This document shows positions 54,086-64,000 of a stretch of DNA of 64,000 nucleotides, piece by piece. Source of the stretch: Ariolimax columbianus. Taxonomy: Eukaryota > Mollusca > Gastropoda > Stylommatophora > Arionidae. The translations under genes and the position numbers were made by a program. Position 1 is the stretch's first letter. Every line of letters begins with the position of its first letter. The DNA lies in the NCBI GenBank assembly GCA_036924085.1, contig JAVGWX010000002.1:45502666-45566665 (forward strand), written 5' to 3'. Below the pieces are notes generated by a model. That model saw only the letters and a program-made list of their open reading frames with translations. It had not been told where the DNA came from and ran no database searches.

Positions 54086-54839
54086 GTAGAAATAACTGAT
54101 GTCAGGGATGAAGTATCTTAAACTTCATTGAACGAGGTCTCCACTGTTGTCAGGTGGTAAATCAGCTCTTATTCAATGCTTTGTCTTCCTTAACTGTAAG
54201 TTAGGTACTCATTTAAATCTAGGTAGATTTGATCGTATCACGACCAGTTCGTGAATAAATTCCTTTTACCCTGAGAGACAATAACCCTAAACCGAGCTGC
54301 CAATCGAGTGCTTACAAACAGATGTATCAGCTCTGTTACCTGGGTTGATCTCACATACATGGCGGTACTGGTGAATATGTGTCCTGGGGGCTGGCAACGT
54401 CTTTTACATTCCCAACTCACTAGGTTCAAATTATGTCGCTGTCGGTTTGACAGACCGAATAGTGTCGTGGGTTTTCTTCATGTTCTTCATGGTTGGTACG
54501 ACGGCTTCTCCAAGTCGATCCAGCTGTAAATTAGTACCTGGCGAAGTCATGGACACATTTCATAGTCGCCGTGGGAGCTACGGAGTTTATGCTCTGTCGC
54601 CGGTACTTTACTTTCAGAAATGAAAGAGACGTGTCGCATTTGATGGCGCCGTGGTGCAGTGAAGTCGGATCTATGAGTCATTTTCTATGTTTCTAAATAG
54701 CGGAAGTAACACAGAACATATCTCCCCAAAAACGGATTAACAAAGTCTATTGTTTATCAGTGCACTCTGGGACACATTGGGATGCGTTGAAGCGTGCCAT
54801 GTTCACTTGCATGACGGAGCTAAGAGCACCATCAGAGTC
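54086..54839. other. Mostly unassigned, with tRNA-SINE tail sequence
   Basis: CTAGGTTCAAATTATGTCGC near 54420 and AGTCGATCCAGCTGTAAATT near 54512 match the B box and downstream block of the tRNA-SINEs at 21431 and 44641. No gene. Confidence 0.4.
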
Positions 54840-54995
54840 AGATGAAACTTTTTCATAGAGCTCCTGAAAACAGGCTGTGTCATAATGGTCTGCTCAACGA
54901 GATGGGAATCCACAAACCAATTTTCATAGCAATGAGTTTACATAGAGACCTTGCTTTACATGAGTTTACATAGAGTCCTTGCTTTACACTAGTCA
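54840..54995 (+). repeat. Family B' fragment
   Basis: GAGCTCCTGAAAACAGGCTG and TGCTCAACGAGATGGGAATC match family B'. A 25-bp phrase ATGAGTTTACATAGAG is duplicated at 54930-54975. Confidence 0.5.
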
Positions 54996-55039
54996 GGAGA
55001 ATCCTCATTCATTTGCAATACTGAGAAGTGAAATGACGA

Positions 55040-55400
55040 CGTTCTTCAACTCAAGTCAAGTCATCCCGCAACCAATGACGTCTTTGGGGCACACATGAAC
55101 ACACCCCGAAATCTCCTCACCCCTCTATTTCAGCGACCGCCGCCTGTGCCTCCTCTGGTCGGAGATTGATCCATCCTTTTATGTTGTCATCTCTTTTTGG
55201 GACGACTTCTTCATCGTCCTTCTTGAACCTTTCCGTGCAGGATCGTATTTGCAAGACCGTTTTATCTCGGTATGTGATCGTACGAAGCGAGCTTCCGTTT
55301 TTTGACCGTTGCCAAGAGATCTTAAAAAGGCCGTATTACTCTTGTAATTATGTATCGTATTTTCTCATTTGTAACTCGGTCTATGTTTCGTTTCGTTTTC
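55040..55400 (-). mobile_element. RTE/BovB-like LINE C-terminal fragment
   Basis: Nucleotide-level relative of 7457-7820: CCGCAACCAATGACGTCTTT, CCTCTGGTCGGAGATTGATC and GTTGCCAAGAGATCTT are shared in the same order. It is more degraded, with deletions and stops. Confidence 0.75.
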
Positions 55401-55505
55401 TCAACGCTAGAAGGAGAAAGAAAACCAAAAACTCAGTAGAGAGTTACCACTCCTACGTCATATAATCTTATCATTAGTCATAACTGAAACAGGCTAATAT
55501 ATATA

Positions 55506-56006
55506 CGAAGCGTGTTCAAATGAAACCGGACAGAACTGCACCAAGTAAACATACGTGCGATGTATGGTGACAAATGTGTGGCGAATTTAAGCTCCGGCGA
55601 CGGTCCACCCGAATTGCTGCATACATTTTGGCGATGGCTTCTTCTGACGCAACAATATGCGCCTAACCTGGTCTCGGAAGATCTTTCGTTAACTCACGTC
55701 CTTCTTTAAACATCGTTGCCCAGATCTTCACTGTTGTCTTCGACACACTTTTGTCACCATACACTACCTGAATTCTGCGATGAATGTTAACTGGTCGACA
55801 TTCTTCAGTTGTTAGAAACCGAATCACCGCTCGCTGGTCAACTCTGGATGGATTGCATATCACACCCGCCCTGTTTTTAATGGTCTGCTGAGGAAACTAT
55901 GAGTCGGGGGAATAAAGAAATTTTGCAAACTTGACGGATGGTACGTACTGATTACATCAGAAGTGACGTCATCAATCGCATCGTACGTATGATTTGAACA
56001 CGCCTC

Positions 56007-56007
<1 letters not shown>
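55506..56007 (-). mobile_element. Mariner-family element, internally deleted (502 bp)
   Basis: Flanked by TA at 55504-55505 and 56008-56009 in TA-rich DNA. Both ends share CGARGCGTGTTCAAAT as inverted repeats. The minus strand from 55863 encodes NPSRVDQRAVIRFLTTEECR, VNIHRRIQVVYGDKSVSKTT and KIWATMFKEGRELTKDLPRP. This is the N-terminal helix-turn-helix of a mariner transposase with the RELTKDLPRPG linker. The catalytic DD(D/E) core is deleted between about 55660 and 55640. Dead, but possibly mobilisable. Confidence 0.85.

Positions 56008-56042
<35 letters not shown>
55995..56042. repeat. (TA)n microsatellite
   Basis: TA tract at the right border of the mariner element (56010-56042). It also explains the choice of TA target. 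Confidence 0.85.
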
Positions 56043-56044
<2 letters not shown>

Positions 56045-57009
56045 TTAAATGCTAATTGTACTACATTAACACAAGAGCTAGAATATGGAATATAAGCATG
56101 TAACAAAGGAACTAGGAAATTCTGAACAAGCAGAATATAAAGATAGCCCAAAAGCAGACACTGCTGTCAAGAATTAAAGTGCTAGACCTGTCATTTATTA
56201 TGTGTGATTGCCAGTTCTTATCCTCACCATCTTTCCTTCTCTAATAGTCAGCCAGGTACTTAGTTACAATTGGGTCAACTGGAGCGAGCAGATAACGTTG
56301 TCGAACCTAGGACATTTGGAGTAAGAACACGCACTCTACCACTTTGTTCAGATGTCCTTTTAAACAGTGCGCCAGACAAACTATCTCAAGTAACATTAAC
56401 CTATGTACAAGTCTGAGTCATCAACCACTCCAAATACAAGTCAGGCACATGAAATTGAACCTTACAGACCATACAACATAAAAGTCTCATTAAAAAATAT
56501 AGTCAAATATACCACGTCTATAATGAAACGACGAAGACAAGAATTGCGCGGGGTTGAAAGAATACAGGATCCTGCGACGATCGCCACGAGTGATAAGACA
56601 TTGTACCCGATTGGTTATAGATGTTTTCCGTCGACTTGAAAACCGAGCTGGCTTTTATCTGAGAAATCTTGTGACTACATTCTGAGATAAGCGATCATGC
56701 CTGCTCGGTAGTGACTATCTAATACCACAAGTGTTTGCTTTTCCGGTAGTTTAGAGGTGCCATTAGAAGAAAGGAATTGTTCCAGCCACGAGACTGCCAG
56801 ATTAATTGCACGTACTACGTCTGTGGTAGTTGAGTTTTTATTGGTTATCCAAATTGTCCATCACAGAGTTTTTCAAGTCTGAATGAAATCTCACATTTAA
56901 AAAATGTTTTAATGGAGAATAGGATTGTGGGGGTTGGATTGTGTTTGGGAAGTGAAATAAGAATGCCTCAAATGTGCGAGTGATTTTATTTTCTGTCTAA
57001 ATACTTGAA
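56043..57009. other. No gene seen
   Basis: Unassigned sequence. Confidence 0.45.
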
Positions 57010-57825
57010 AAGAGATTCCAGAACTAAGATATGCAGATGACTCAGTTACGCTCTCAAACAGCCTGGTACAACTGCTTACGTACGTTCAGAAACACAATGA
57101 AGATCAGAATCTTTTCATGAACGCCAAAAAACAAAACAGAGATAATGTCCATTGGCACACACACACCCCAACCCAAGATCACTATTGGTAATGAAGAAAT
57201 GGAACACGTGGATTACTTTGGATGTCTAGGCTCAATGAAAGCAAACGCTGGGGACTGTGCAAGGGAAATAAGGAGACAATTGTCCATATCGATGTAGAAA
57301 CTGAATAGTATGCAAAATGTATGGCTCAGTACTAACAATTAAAATTGATGATACTAATAACATGCGTATTCCTGTTGGCAGTGTACATATCCGAGACATT
57401 GGTCATCACTCAAATAGTAAGATAGAGAATCGGGATTTTTGAGACAAAATCCTACAGAAGAATCCTAAAAATTCCTTGAGTAAATAAGATAATGCACAAA
57501 GCCATCCTGCAAGATCTGAATGTCAAAGAAAATTGGCTTATAAACCACAGGTTTCTCGCCCACACCAGTCGCCACGACTGACTGGAAATAGCAGCTCTGA
57601 AGGGCTTTGTTCCAGAACGACGAGGTAGAGGCGGACCAAGACGTAGATGGACACAAGACATCAAGGACACCCTAGACATGAACATGGAGCAGGCGAGTAG
57701 ACTGACTGCTGATCGAGTAGACTGACTGCTGATCGAGTAGACTGACTGCTGATCGAGATTCATATCGAATGGCTGTGATGAGAGAGACGTTCTGTCAAGG
57801 ACAGGCTACATGATGATAAGAGGCA
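57010..57825 (+). mobile_element. RTE-like LINE 3' half
   Basis: IPELRYADDSVTLSNSLVQL (catalytic ADD) near 57015, a gap-ridden middle with stops, then KAILQDLNVKENWLINHRFL, GFVPERRGRGGPRRRWTQDI and DRDSYRMAVMRETFCQGQAT before an ATGATGAT tail at 57811. A GAGTAGACTGACTGCTGATC unit is tandemly triplicated at 57700-57755. Same family as 1-925. Confidence 0.8.
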
Positions 57826-57844
57826 CAACAGCCCATATTCTAAT

Positions 57845-58440
57845 ATTTGGAGGTACGTGATATGAGACACGAGGGAGAAGACACCAGAGAGGGGACACGA
57901 GATAGGAGACACGAGGGAGAAGACACCAGAAAGGAAACACGAGATCGGAGACACGAGGGAGAAGATACCACAAAGGAAACACGAGATAGGAGACACGAGA
58001 GAGAAGACATCAGAAATGAGACACGAGATAGAAGACACGAAAGAGGAGAAGCGAGGGATGAGACACATTGGGGGTAACACGAAGGAGGAAGCACCAGACA
58101 GGAGATACGATAGAGAAGACATGAGAAATGAGACATGAGTAAGGAAACACGAGAGATGAAACACGAGATATGAGACACGAGAGATGAGACACAAGCGAGG
58201 AGACACGAGAGAAAAGACACGATAGAGAAGACTCGACAGATGAGACACGAGGAAGGAGACACGAGAGAGAGGAGACATGAGTGAAAAGACATGATAGAGG
58301 AGAAACATGAGATGAAACACTTTGAAGGAGACACGATGGAAGAGATGTGACAGAGATGAGACACGAGAGAAAAGACACTTTAGACCAGAAAATGAGATGA
58401 GACGAGAGAAGAGACGGGAGACAGGGAAAGAGGAGACACG
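57845..58440. repeat. Purine-rich degenerate minisatellite
   Basis: Units near GAGACACGAGAGAGAAGACA of about 14-20 bp. The minus strand is open for 270 codons with a Ser/Val/Leu/Cys-rich repeat; this is a by-product of the array. Confidence 0.88.
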
Positions 58441-58794
58441 CCATATAGCGTTAATTTTCATTCCACTGATTCCTGTTTTGGACAGTTTTTGCTGTTGATA
58501 TTTCAGTTGCCTTCCATATTGATAGTAGGCCGCATGAAGAAAACCACCCACAAGTTTACTACCAATATTCAAGTGAAAGTTCTAAAAGTAAACCTCAGTA
58601 GACAGACAGCATATTATAATGGTCTTCCAGATGTATTTGTTGAACAAACTGATATCTTTTGGATACCTGGCATCTGACACAGATCTACCTTATTGTATAT
58701 CGGCATTTCAATTACAATTCTTCCTTCCACCTTTCTTCCGCAGGTGTTCTTTGACCTCATCACTATTTTCTCTTCCTGTTAGTTCTTACTCATC
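58441..58794. other. No gene seen
   Basis: Unassigned AT-rich stretch. Confidence 0.45.
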
Positions 58795-58860
58795 ACTTAT
58801 CTTGTTGTTGTTGTTGTTGCTTAATGCCCACAATGAGTAAGTTTACGCTTTTGTGCAAGT
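58795..58860 (-). repeat. Family B 3' end fragment
   Basis: (GTT)n followed by TTAATGCCCACAATGAGTAA is the reverse of the family B terminus. Only about 65 bp. Confidence 0.6.
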
Positions 58861-59116
58861 TCTCTCCATTAACTGTTTTGATTGTGTGGAGGTGATCATG
58901 TGTCGAGTAGCCTTTACTGAAACATGTCTGCTCTAGGGGTTAATTCTCAACAAGTTCTGTTCTGTTTTGGTAAGAATCGACCTCATTGCATCTCCGGCCA
59001 TCCATAGGCGCTCGGTCTCTTTTTGTAAATGGTAAAGGGTATGGGTACTGGTTGTTCTCGCTGCTCGCTAGTTGTACACACTCCTGTCTAACCTTCTCAA
59101 TGTTTCTCCCTCCTAT

Positions 59117-59557
59117 CTTCTTCTTCTTCTTCTTCTTCTTCGTTCGTTCTCAATCTCCCACTACCAAACACTGAAAGAGCTTAAGTAGCAGAATGTAGTC
59201 AAGAGAATGAAATGTGCTGTGTCGTAGTTTACAGCGTGGCTGCGATATTTGCACCTTTCGGTCCAACACATCCAACTTCAGCAAGCATTTTTTGAGTACC
59301 GGGTTAGCATTTCCTCTCCGATCCCTTCTCCTTAGCCAGTCTGCCCTGCTGCAGCCTGTTATCCAGGATCACCGCGTGGAGGTGTAGAAGGGTCTTGGCA
59401 GCTCTGGTTCGCTGGCCCTGACGCTAGCAGTCAGCTATGGGTCGCTGACCCCTGCTGCTCATGCGCTGCTCAGCTCTGGTTCGCTGGCCCTGACGCTAGC
59501 AGTCAGCTATGGGTCGCTGACCCCTGCAGCTCATGCGCTGCTCAGCATCTTGATCCC
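59117..59557 (-). repeat. SINE A copy A4, with internal 72-bp duplication
   Basis: Minus orientation. Tail (TTC)n at 59117-59143, then CGTTCGTTCTCAATCTCCCA and the full body. Two copies of the CAGCTCTGGTTCGCTGGCCC segment are followed by GATCCC at the 5' end. The duplication has the same limits as in A2, so both descend from a duplicated subfamily. Confidence 0.9.
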
Positions 59558-59849
59558 TGTTATTATTCAAAAGGTGGCCATTGATCAGCTTCAAAATGTC
59601 ACCCCCATCCATAGTCAATGTCTCTACTACTAGGATTCATTCGAGGCCAGGATAACAGATTTTCATTGCCACACACGTTGATCATCGCCAGGAAGTAGAT
59701 CAACACGTTCCTATAGGCCGCATTCCTTTATATCCGCACCCGCTCATGCTATCGCCATCTTCCAAAACAAGGATTAAGAGTCTGACACGATGACGACTCA
59801 TCAAGATGTCTCTCTATTCTGTTTACAACATCTTCTTTTTCCGTTGCCA

Positions 59850-60150
59850 AGATGCAGCAGTGCATGAGCTGACGGTAACCAGCAACGCATAGCTGATTTC
59901 TTGTATCAGGTTCAGCTTACCATACCTGACCAAGAGCCTATTCCGCCTCCAATTAGCGACATTGGAAATAGGCTGCACTCCCTAGTGGAGCCTGGCCAAG
60001 GGAGAGGGATTTCAATGTGAAGGCACACCTGGTACTAAAAAAAGTCAGCTGAAATCAAATGTGTGGGGGCAAAAAGCGCATATATCTCAGCCTCACTGTA
60101 AACTACGACACAGCGCCACATCGTCTTTTTCATGACTAACGCCGAAGAAA
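59850..60150 (+). repeat. Old, diverged SINE A relative
   Basis: GATGCAGCAGTGCATGAGCT, CATAGCTGATTTCTTGTATC, TGGTACTAAAAAAAGTCAGC and TCACTGTAAACTACGACACA align in order with SINE A but with many changes. It ends near GCCGAAGAAAAAG. Confidence 0.65.
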
Positions 60151-60177
60151 AAGACGTCTTTTTAAGATAAGATAAGA

Positions 60178-60185
60178 GCATCATT

Positions 60186-60226
<41 letters not shown>

Positions 60227-60305
60227 TATCATCATCATCATCATCATCATCATGATTATCATCATCATCATTATCATCATCATCATCATCATCACCATTA
60301 TCATT
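60178..60305. repeat. (CAT)n/(ATG)n microsatellite
   Basis: Interrupted trinucleotide tract of about 128 bp. The tails of RTE-like elements here are also ATG repeats, but no body was recognised beside it. Confidence 0.9.
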
Positions 60306-60499
60306 ATGACATGCAATCTGACACCCCTATAACAGCAAACGCAATAGACAATACAAAAGACCTCTGAGAAAAAAGACTGACAGAGAACATTTGTGTGGTG
60401 CACACAAGCTGGGTTATGTAGTACTTATATTATTTACATGATGAAGTTGCCAGACTCATGCACAACCCTTCTTTGTCGCATATTCCGAAAATGATGTTT
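60306..60499. other. No gene seen
   Basis: Short unassigned spacer. Confidence 0.4.
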
Positions 60500-60768
60500 T
60501 TGTAATTAGACAAAATTGTGGACGTACGCTGGACACGTAATTCGGATAAGCAAGAACAGGTTCCCCTTACAAGCAATAATCTGGAAGCCACGGAGCAAGA
60601 GAAAGAGGAAGACTCGGTAAGATACAATGCAGAAGAATAACCAGAGAGAGTGCGAACATAGGTCTGGGAAACGTACAAGAACTGCAGAGAGTGAAGGCGG
60701 GTCAATCGAACTGGGGACTTTTAGTTCTGTTTTACACACCGTCTTTGACGCTAAAAGACCAGAGGGAT

Positions 60769-60771
<3 letters not shown>
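60500..60771 (+). mobile_element. LINE C-terminal fragment
   Basis: Plus-strand AGHVIRISKNRFPLQAIIWK and PRSKRKRGRLGKIQ-like sequence, then CRRITRE and GQSNWGLL. This resembles tails reading xGHVLRM...GKRKRGRPKxTWRR...DRxxWR. Followed by a GA tract. Confidence 0.6.

Positions 60772-60811
<40 letters not shown>
60772..60811. repeat. (GA)n microsatellite
   Basis: About 40 bp of AGAGAG following the LINE fragment, possibly its tail. Confidence 0.9.
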
Positions 60812-60815
<4 letters not shown>

Positions 60816-61114
60816 ATTATGTCTATTCTTCCTTCCCCAGTCAAAGACTTCTGGTTCCACATGGAAAAAGGGTTAAGCATAGAATTAATTTATGTTCTTG
60901 CCCTCAGTAACAGGACATTATTCCAACGTCTGTAATCTTATTCTGTTGCAAAAAACGAAAAACGCACAAAGAAAATAATAACAAGGTATTGTGAAACAGT
61001 TTGCCATTCTTTATTTATGACATAAGACGCAAATGTGAAATGTTAACGGTGATATTGATATTTTCTGTGTCAATAAAATAAAAGTCCTTTCATGATCTGT
61101 CGACGCAAAGCAAC
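60812..61114. other. No gene seen
   Basis: Unassigned AT-rich sequence. Confidence 0.4.
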
Positions 61115-61290
61115 TGCTTTGTGTGTGTGTCTGTGTGTGTGTGTGTGAGTGAGTGAGTGTGCGCGTGTGTGTGTGTGAGTCAGTGAGTGAGTGTGTGTAT
61201 GTGTGTGAGTATGTGTGAGTGAGTGTGTGTAAATGAGTCAGTGAGTGAGTGTGTGTATGTGTGTAAATGTGTGTGGGTGGTCGTTGCCGC
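61115..61290. repeat. TG-rich microsatellite
   Basis: GTGTGTGAGTGAGTGTG-type irregular repeats. Confidence 0.9.
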
Positions 61291-61666
61291 TGTGACTAAT
61301 CCAAAATGCTCAAAGCAGAAATCTCAAATACGCTGTTGGCTAGCCTTGTGCAGCCAGCCAAGTCCTTACCTCAGGCAGCAGTCTCCGTATCAACGTAATG
61401 CAGGATGATATAACAACAGTTTGAGATAGTTTAACTACACAAAAATCAAGAAAATGTTTCCAAATTGAGACATAATAACAATGATAAAAGAGGAAATATC
61501 AATTAATGTGAGATTATTGTACAAATACGGAAATGAATAAAAGAATCAAAGTGATGAAAAATTAAATAAATAAGTTATAACACATTTTGAAATAGAAAAA
61601 GTAACTAAAATATTACGTTTCTACGAAAATGTATTTATGAAGTGCATACGCTAGTTTTGCTATATT
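61291..61666. other. No gene seen
   Basis: Unassigned AT-rich sequence up to the TA target of the foldback element. Confidence 0.4.
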
Positions 61667-61668
61667 TA

Positions 61669-62391
61669 CAAGGCGTGTTCAAATGAAACCGGACCAAACT
61701 GCAACAAGTGAACATTCGTACGATGCGCATAATGACGTCCCTTCTGGTGTAACAGCACATACCAACCGTCAAGCTTGCAAAACGCCATTATCCTCCGACT
61801 CATAGTTTTCTCAGCAGACCGTTGAAAACATGTCGGGTGTGATACGGAACCCGTCCAGAGTTGATCAACGAGCGGTGATTCGGTGTCTACCAGCTGAAGG
61901 ATGTCGACCAGTTGACATTCATCGCATAATGCAGGTAGTGTATGGTTACTAAAGTGTGTTGAAGACAACAGTCTAGAACTGGACAACGATGTTTAAAGAA
62001 GGACGTGAGTTAACGAAAGATCTTCCGAGACCAGATCAGGCGCCATATTGTTTCGTTAAGTCACACCCTTCTTTAAGCATCGTTGTTCAGTTCTTCACTG
62101 TTCTCTTCGACACACTTTTTTCACCGTACACTTCCTGCATTATGCAATGAATGTCAACTGGTCGACATTCTTCAACCGAATCACCGCTCGCTGATCAACT
62201 CTGGACGGAGTCTGTATCACACCCGCCATGTTTTCAACGGTCTGCTAAGGAAACTATGAGCCGGAGGATAAAGACATTTTGCAAACTTGACGGTTTGTAT
62301 GTGCTGGTTACATCAGAAGGGACGTCACCATGCGCATCGTACGTATGTTCACTTGTTGCAGTTTGGTCCGGTTTCATTTGAACACACCTCG
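61669..62391. mobile_element. Mariner-derived foldback element (head-to-head 5' ends), 723 bp
   Basis: A near-palindrome: left arm 61669-62018 (350 bp), loop 62019-62050, right arm 62051-62391 (341 bp), bounded by TA at 61667-61668 and 62392-62393. Each arm starts (C/G)RAGGYGTGTTCAAATGAA, the terminal repeat of the element at 55506-56007. Each runs through the transposase start, where the left arm reads MSGVIRNPSRVDQRAVIRCL and the right arm is its degenerate mirror. No catalytic core is present. It looks like two 5' halves of one mariner joined head to head. Confidence 0.88.
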
Positions 62392-62468
62392 TAGTACGCC
62401 CCCTCCCCTCAAATAGCCCACATTGTTTTTAGACGGCCACAGTAACTCTTTTCATGCAACCCTCGGCC

Positions 62469-62760
62469 CATCCAAATTGCCTACATGCGACTATCGATCC
62501 ATAGATAGTGCTAACACGCGACCATTTACCCATCCAAATTGCCTACATGCGACTATCGATCCATAGATAGTGCTAACACGCGACCATTTACCCATCCAAA
62601 TTGCCTACATGCGACTATCGATCCATAGATAGTGCTAACACGCGACCATTTACCCATCCAAATTGCCTACATGCGACTATCGATCCATAGATAGTGCTAA
62701 CACGCGACCATTTACCCATCCAAATTGCCTACATGCGACCGTTGATGTATTAAAATTGTA
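62469..62760. repeat. 62-bp satellite, about 4.5 units
   Basis: Nearly identical units starting CATCCAAATTGCCTACATGC at 62469, 62531, 62593, 62655 and 62717. Each unit is two diverged 31-bp halves (one with CGATCCATAGATAG, one with CGCGACCATTTACC). Confidence 0.93.
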
Positions 62761-63245
62761 TACACGTGACCATTGATACATCGAAATTGTGTTCATTCGA
62801 TCATTGCTCACTAAAATTGTCTACATGCGACTATCGATCCATAGATAGTGCTAACACGCGACCATTTACCCATCGAAATTGTCTTCATGCGACCGTGTAT
62901 CTATTAAAATTCCTTTTATGCGTCGCTTGACCCATCGAAATTGCCTACAAGCGACCATTAATTCATCAACATTGCCTAGTTGCGACCATTGATCCATCAA
63001 AATTGCCTTTAAGCAATCAATGATCCATCGAAATTATTTACATCCGACCATTGATCCATCGAAATTGTCTTCATGCGACCATTGATCCATTGTTTTTATG
63101 CGACCATTTATTCATCGAAATTGTCTTTATGCTACCCTTGGATCATCAAAATTGTCTTCACGTGAGCCTTGGCTCATCGGAATTGTCTATATACGACCAC
63201 TGATCTATCGACATAATCGATATGCGAACACTGGCCATGAAATTG
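62761..63245. repeat. Degenerate 30/31-bp satellite
   Basis: About 15 variable units like CATTGATCCATCGAAATTGT plus CTTCATGCGAC. This is the ancestral-looking monomer of the 62-bp array. One full 62-bp-type segment reappears at 62818-62870. Confidence 0.88.
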
Positions 63246-64000
63246 TTTACATACGGTTCTTGTGGTGGTTTTAGTTATATACTTCTTGTGTACAGGGATG
63301 CAGATTGACAGAGCAGCAGTAATGGCACAGGAACAAAGTCGAAGATTTAAAACACCAATGGATGCTAGCTAGAAATTACTGTAAGTCTCCTGGGTATTGA
63401 GTGGGAACGTGCGTTTAACGTCAGTGTCACCTGACCTCATCAAATAGTTATAACCTAGGCCAGACACCTTTTCTACATTAACGACTTCCGATCGATTGAT
63501 CTTTCATACTGTCTGCCAAAGCGTACGCATCTCCCAGCTGATTGGCTGTGGCTTCACTCACACTTCTTTCGACGAGGATGAACACAAAATAAGGACATCA
63601 AGCTTTATTCAATTCAACGAGTCCAAAGACGATGCACTCTGAGCAGGCAGACGTCTGCGGGGCCCGAGCATCCATTGTTGTTGTAGTAGAGGTGAGCCAC
63701 AACAATGATCACGTGTTCATTTCCTGGTGTCTCGTGGCCAATAATGGTCAGACAGCCTGAGCGTTAACAGCACGTGCCAGCACGCGGTGACAAGGCAGAC
63801 AAAAGGCGAAGGTTGTCCTGAACCGAGCTTCAAGGTTTAAAAAAAAAATTCTGGCTGCAATTTGTTCCGTCAATTCCGGAAACAAATAAATTATACAGAC
63901 GTAGATGCAATAATTGAATAGTAATCCATTAGGATATACAGTGCAGCAGCCCCGGCAAAAGAGGGAAAGAGCTCAAGTTGGGTAAATGCCCTTGTGCCCC
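63246..64000. other. No gene seen
   Basis: I find no supported gene or repeat family to the right edge. Confidence 0.45.

Noticed and set aside
57760..58572. 270-codon minus-strand open frame rich in Ser, Val, Leu and Cys
   Set aside because: It lies wholly over a purine-rich minisatellite; the other minus frames are open too. No domain or splice context.
62469..62760. CRISPR-like regular repeats
   Set aside because: Units are contiguous 62-bp tandem copies with no unique spacers, in a eukaryotic genome.

Overview
The window is animal nuclear DNA. It is AT-rich and spliced, with no operons, and most of it is transposon debris and tandem repeats. Three host gene loci can be supported, all on the minus strand. 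The mixture of RTE-like, CR1-like and RNase H-bearing I-group (Nimbus-like) LINEs, tRNA-derived SINEs, mariner relics and minisatellites, together with a ciliary gene (DNAAF5) and an atonal-type bHLH gene, suggests a lophotrochozoan, most likely a gastropod mollusc. The taxon is an inference; no rRNA or mitochondrial marker is present.

Host genes. (1) 1544-2168 (-) is the first coding exon of DNAAF5/HEATR2, a HEAT-repeat factor for axonemal dynein preassembly; the other exons lie beyond the left edge. (2) 23639 to 11807 (-) is a gene I do not recognise. It has a signal-peptide exon followed by three consecutive cysteine modules, one per exon (19604-19482, 16096-15965, 12439-12308), and an acidic terminal exon (11874-11807). 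Every junction is phase 1, and the modules look like single-domain von Willebrand factor C (SVWC) repeats. This is the most interesting new locus. (3) 45618 to 39222 (-) is a two-exon atonal/ATOH1-type bHLH gene. Its intron of about 5.7 kb falls just before the basic region, and the reading phase matches across it.

Repeats by region. 1-1.2 kb: two opposed RTE-like LINE fragments. 2.7-6.5 kb: an I-group LINE nested in a family B SINE-like repeat, with a 12-bp target-site duplication (TSD). 7.3-11.1 kb: RTE fragments, a 27-bp minisatellite and an internally deleted RTE that keeps only endonuclease and tail. 12.5-29.7 kb: introns and flanks of the cysteine-module gene, filled with family C, CR1, RTE, SINE A and several minisatellites. 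30.4-34.0 kb: the best-preserved I-group LINE, inserted in a 27/28-bp minisatellite. 34-51 kb: the atonal locus, family B/B' copies, three arrays built from the family B 5' monomer, and a third LINE copy. 51.4-54.1 kb: a 91-bp higher-order satellite split by a family C element that itself holds two SINE A insertions. 55-64 kb: two mariner derivatives (one a 0.72-kb foldback), RTE fragments, SINE A and a 62-bp/31-bp satellite.

How the repeats relate. Three I-group LINE copies carry (GAA)n tails and 12-13-bp TSDs. SINE A copies have a similar 3' end and 11-12-bp TSDs, so the LINE is the likely source of SINE A mobility. Family B seeds minisatellites by expanding its own 5' monomer.
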